From positions 1 through 42,926 of the forward strand of contig JAEUOY010000017.1 of assembly GCA_016790515.1 (NCBI GenBank): 42,926 bases of DNA. The letters run 5' to 3'. The DNA is from Burkholderiaceae bacterium. Its GTDB lineage: Bacteria > Pseudomonadota > Gammaproteobacteria > Burkholderiales > Burkholderiaceae_C. This document shows, piece after piece, positions 39,845 through 42,926 of this stretch. Each line of letters opens with the position of its first letter. The stretch's first letter is position 1. The translations under genes were made by a program, and so were the position numbers. The notes under the pieces are model-generated. The model did not search any database. It was not told the origin of the DNA and saw only the letters and a program-made list of their open reading frames with translations.

Positions 39845-41064
39845 ATGGCCCCCAGCAAGATTCCCTCCGCGGCGGCAGCCGCAGGCGGCAACCAGCCGCG
39901 TTCGCCGTTGGCCGGCCTGCGCGTGGTCGACCTGAGCACCGTGGTCTTCGGGCCCTACTGCACCCAGACGCTGGCCGACCTCGGCGCCGACGTGATCAAG
40001 CTCGAGCCGCCCGAAGGCGACAGCGTGCGCATCATCGGCACGCCGGCGCACAGCGCCGACATGGGCCCGGTGTTCCTGCGGCTGAACCGCGGCAAGCGCT
40101 CGGTGGTCTGGGACCTGAAATCGGCGGCCGGCCGCAGCGCGATCGAGCGCCTGCTGGCCACCGCCGACGTGCTGCTGCACAACATTCGCCCCGAGGCGGT
40201 GGATCGGCTGGGCTGGGCTACGACGCGGTGCGCGCGCTGCGTCCCGACATCATCTACCTGCACTGCACCGGCTTCGGGCTCGACGGGCCCTACGGCGGGC
40301 TGCAGGCCTACGACGACGTGATCCAGGCCGCCAGCGGCGCCGCGGCGCTGCTGCCGCGGGTGGACGGCGACCCGCGGCCGCGCTTCCTGCCGATGCTGTT
40401 CGCCGACAAGGTGTCGGGCCTGCATGCCACCTACGCGGTGCTGGCGGCGCTGGTGCACCGGCTGCGCACCGGCGAAGGCCAGCATGTCGAGGTGCCGATG
40501 TTCGAATCGCTGGCCAGCTTCAACCTGGTCGAGCACCTGTGCAACATGACGCTGGTGCCGCCCACCGGGGGCTGGGGCTACGCCCGCCAGCTCGACCCGA
40601 GCCGCCAGCCGATGCGCACGGCCGACGGCTGGATCGCGGTGGCGCCCTATGTCGACGAGCGCTGGCTGCGCTTCTTCGCCGCGGTCGGCCGCTCCGAACT
40701 GCTCGACCGCCCGTCGCTGGCCGACCCGGCGCTGCGGCGCCGGAACATGGCCCAGATGTACGGCTTCATGGCCGAGATCCTGCCCTCGCGCAGCACCGCG
40801 CAGTGGCTGGCGCTGTGCAGGGAGATCGAGGTGCCGGCCATGGCGGTGCGCGAGATCGGCGACCTGCCGGCCGACCCGCACCTGCAGGCGGTGGGCCTGT
40901 TCCGCCAGCGTGAACATCCCACCGAAGGCGCCTACCTCGAGGTGCGCCAGCCGGTGCGCTTCGGCGGCTGCGAGCTGCCCGAACTGCGCCACGCCCCCGG
41001 CCTGGGCGAGCACGGCGACGAGCTGCTGCGCGAGCTGGGCCTGCTGGCCGGCGACGAGCCCTGA
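39845..41064 (+). pseudogene. Class III CoA-transferase (CaiB/BaiF), one-base frameshift
   Basis: A gene for a CaiB/BaiF-family CoA-transferase of about 406 residues, split into two frames. The first frame reads correctly from LAGLRVVDLSTVVFGPYCTQ through LGADVIKLEPPEGDS, with the catalytic Asp expected a little further on, to NIRPEAVDRLGW near 40216. It then turns into nonsense. The second frame resumes at GYDAVRALRPDIIYLHCTGFG and continues through GPYGGLQAYDDVIQA to the end at 41064. Loss of one C in GGCTGGG (40211-40217, expected GGCCTGGG) explains the break. Either the gene is inactivated or this is a sequencing error; the rest is intact. Its neighbours are the divergent TRAP operon and a following acyl-CoA ligase. 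Confidence 0.85.
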
Positions 41065-41090
41065 AACAGACCCACCCCTGGAGTCCCCCG

Positions 41091-42662
41091 ATGTCCGGCA
41101 TGACCTTCATCGAGATCTTGCAGCACCAGGCCCGCAGGCGGCCGCAGGCGCTCGCCTACCGCTGCGGCGACCGGCGCTGGACCTTCGCCGACATCGAGCG
41201 CGACACCAATCGCATCGCCAACGCGCTGGCGGCGATGGGCCTCGGTGCCGGCGACCGGGTCGCGGCGCTGACCAGGTTCCATGTCGAGGCGCTGCTGCTG
41301 ACGCTGGCCGCCGCCAAGCTGGGCGCCGTGTGCATGCCGGTGAACTGGCGGCTGGCGCCCGGCGAGGTGCGCTACATCGTCGACCACGGCGGCGCGAAGC
41401 TGATGATGGCCGACCGCGGCTTCCTGCCGCTGGTCGACCGCGCCGGCCTGCCCGGCCTGCAGTCGGTGGTGGTGACCGACGGCGCGCACGACGGGCTGAG
41501 CGGCTTCCACGACTGGTTCACCGCGGCGTCCGACCAGTTCACGCCGGTCGCCGCGAAGCCCGAGGACCCGATGCTGCAGCTGTATTCATCGGGCACCACC
41601 GGCCTGCCCAAGGGCGTGGTGCTGTCGCATGCCGGGCTGGCGTTCAACTGCCAGCTGGGCGTTTCGGTGTGGGGCGTCGGCGAAGGCAGCGTGATCGGCA
41701 ATGCGCTGCCCACCTTCCACATCGCCGGTGCCAACATGGCGCTGTTTGCGCTGTACAGCGGCGCCACCGGATCGTCCTACCCCGATTTCGACCCCGGCGC
41801 CTACATCGCCGCGATCGGCGCCCACGGCATCACCCACACCTTCGTCGTGCCGGCGATGATCCTGTTCATGCTGCAGTCGGCCACGGCCAGACAGGGCGAC
41901 TACCGCACGCTGAAGCTGATGGCCTACGGCGGTTCGCCGATCAGCGACCGGGTGCTGACCGACGCGATGGCCGTCTTCGGCTGCGGCCTGCTGCAGGTCT
42001 ACGGCCTGACCGAGATCTCGGGCTCGGCCACCTTCCTGATGCCCGAGGACCACCAGGCCAGCGGCCCCCGGGCCAGGCTGCTGCGCTCGGCGGGCCGGCC
42101 GGTACCGGGCGTCCGCGTGCGCGTCGTCGACCCCGCGACGCTGCAGGACCTGCCCGACGGCCAGACGGGCGAGGTGCTGATCGAGTCACCCGGCAACATG
42201 ATCGGCTACTGGCGCAACCCCGAGGCCACCGCGGCGGCCTTCCCCGAGGGCCGCAACGCCGACGGCGGCTGGTTCCGCAGCGGCGACGGCGGCTACCTGG
42301 ACGGCGGCTGGCTCTACATCAACGACCGCATCAAGGACATGATCATCTCCGGCGGCGAGAACATCTACCCGGCCGAGATCGAGAACCTGCTGATGCAGCA
42401 CCCGGCGGTGGCCGACGGTGCGGTGATCGGCGTGCCCGACCCCACCTGGGGCGAGAGCGTCAAGGCCTGCGTCGTCCGCCGGCCGGGTGCCGAGGCGAGC
42501 GAGCGCGAGATCATCGACTGGATGCGCGAGCGGCTGGCCCACTACAAGTGCCCGAGATCGGTCGATTTCGTCGAGACGCTGCCGCGCAACCCCAGCGGCA
42601 AGCTGCTCAAGCGCATCCTGCGCGCGCCGTACTGGCAGGGCAGGGAGCGCGCGGTGCACTGA
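41091..42662 (+). CDS. Acyl-CoA ligase (AMP-forming)
   Basis: A 523-residue ANL-superfamily ligase. The P-loop YSSGTTGLPKG is at 165-175, YGLTEISGS follows the adenylate site, DRIKDMIISGGENIYPAEIE is the A8 hinge block, and the catalytic Lys is K504 in NPSGKLLKR. It is of the long-chain/aryl acid type. It follows the CoA-transferase gene by 26 bases with a GGAG ribosome site, so both are cotranscribed. Having a ligase and a transferase together gives two ways to attach CoA to the imported acid. It ends at the left edge of a large hairpin repeat. Confidence 0.93.
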   Translation: MSGMTFIEILQHQARRRPQALAYRCGDRRWTFADIERDTNRIANALAAMGLGAGDRVAALTRFHVEALLLTLAAAKLGAVCMPVNWRLAPGEVRYIVDHGGAKLMMADRGFLPLVDRAGLPGLQSVVVTDGAHDGLSGFHDWFTAASDQFTPVAAKPEDPMLQLYSSGTTGLPKGVVLSHAGLAFNCQLGVSVWGVGEGSVIGNALPTFHIAGANMALFALYSGATGSSYPDFDPGAYIAAIGAHGITHTFVVPAMILFMLQSATARQGDYRTLKLMAYGGSPISDRVLTDAMAVFGCGLLQVYGLTEISGSATFLMPEDHQASGPRARLLRSAGRPVPGVRVRVVDPATLQDLPDGQTGEVLIESPGNMIGYWRNPEATAAAFPEGRNADGGWFRSGDGGYLDGGWLYINDRIKDMIISGGENIYPAEIENLLMQHPAVADGAVIGVPDPTWGESVKACVVRRPGAEASEREIIDWMRERLAHYKCPRSVDFVETLPRNPSGKLLKRILRAPYWQGRERAVH

Positions 42663-42784
42663 GAAGGTGTGAGAGAACCTGCTGCGCGACCCGATCTCGC
42701 GCCTGTGCTCCTCGCCGTACGGGTGTACGGCTGCGGTGCTCGACGCGACCTCGGGCGGCTCGCTACGGTTCTTTCACACCTTCT
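42662..42784. repeat. 123-bp imperfect hairpin element
   Basis: The outer arms of 18 bases (42662-42679, starting AGAAGGTGTG, and 42767-42784, ending CACACCTTCT) match except for one G-T position. The centre has GCCGTAC-GGGT-GTACGGC, and several short paired blocks lie between. The left arm touches the last base of the ligase stop codon. It may be a terminator for that operon, a dispersed palindromic repeat, or a MITE-like element. Confidence 0.75.
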
Positions 42785-42855
42785 GACAGGGTGTCGCCGA
42801 AATGATTGCCTGATCTAACTTGCCCGCGAGAATGGGGCAACGCAGGAGGGCAAGC

Positions 42856-42926
42856 ATGGGCGAGGGGAATAACAAGGGCGGACGTCCGCCGCTGCTCACG
42901 GACGAGCATGTGGGCGTGCTGCGCAC
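42856..42926 (+). CDS. N-terminus of a probable transposase (truncated by window end)
   Basis: An open frame from the ATG at 42856, with a strong AGGAGG at 42844-42849, runs off the window after 23 codons (MGEGNNKGGRPPLLTDEHVGVLR). The basic GRPPLLT start is like the first HTH of IS630-family transposases or of DNA-binding proteins in general. Too little is present for certainty. Bases 42785-42855 may hold the left end of an insertion sequence; I could not define a terminal inverted repeat. Confidence 0.35.
   Translation, partial: MGEGNNKGGRPPLLTDEHVGVLR

Overview
The window is a stretch of very high-GC chromosome that reads as a betaproteobacterium of the order Burkholderiales, most like the Rubrivivax/Leptothrix/Piscinibacter group. 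This is inferred from protein style, the ppk-sixA/ppx arrangement, intergenic palindromic repeats of a kind I associate with that group, and an FNR-type box upstream of a universal stress gene. No taxonomic search was possible. Almost everything looks chromosomal and metabolic. The only sign of mobile DNA is a possible insertion-sequence end at the right edge.

Left part (1-8.4 kb): the 3' end of polyphosphate kinase is translationally coupled to a SixA-type phosphatase and faces a convergent exopolyphosphatase gene. Then come a Tat-signal dienelactone-hydrolase-like enzyme, a ZIP metal transporter with a His-rich loop, a universal stress protein, a tRNA-Asp with its own promoter and terminator, a membrane-anchored nuclease-fold protein with an altered active site, and a chemoreceptor.

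Lipid/acyl-CoA part (8.5-27 kb): a cytochrome P450-thiolase pair is divergent from an acyl-CoA ligase and an AraC regulator. These are followed by an alpha/beta hydrolase, an MBL-fold hydrolase, a TIGR03790-like lipoprotein, a second AraC regulator coupled to a NYN/OST-HTH RNA-binding-type protein, and a tight eight-gene beta-oxidation operon (20817-27057). The operon encodes a DECR-type reductase, a thioesterase, an SCPx-type thiolase, a MaoC pair, an LCAD/IVD-type acyl-CoA dehydrogenase, an isomerase-like crotonase and an MFE2-like SDR. Together they resemble the peroxisomal set used for unsaturated, branched or sterol side-chain acyl-CoAs.

Metal part (27-30.6 kb, minus strand): a small Cys/His secreted or membrane protein, an outer-membrane barrel, a ZnuA-like binding protein and a ZnuB-like permease. 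No ATPase gene lies beside them. Next come a FixJ-like response regulator, a MASE1 histidine kinase and a DUF3014 protein in one operon. Its upstream region carries a 79-bp tandem repeat.

Right part (34-42.9 kb): a cation/proton antiporter-like protein and a YbdK-type carboxylate-amine ligase, then a TRAP transporter (DctP, DctQ, DctM) divergent from a class III CoA-transferase gene with a one-base frameshift and an acyl-CoA ligase. This is a plausible module for uptake and CoA activation of an organic acid. The window ends in a 123-bp hairpin repeat and the first codons of a probable transposase.
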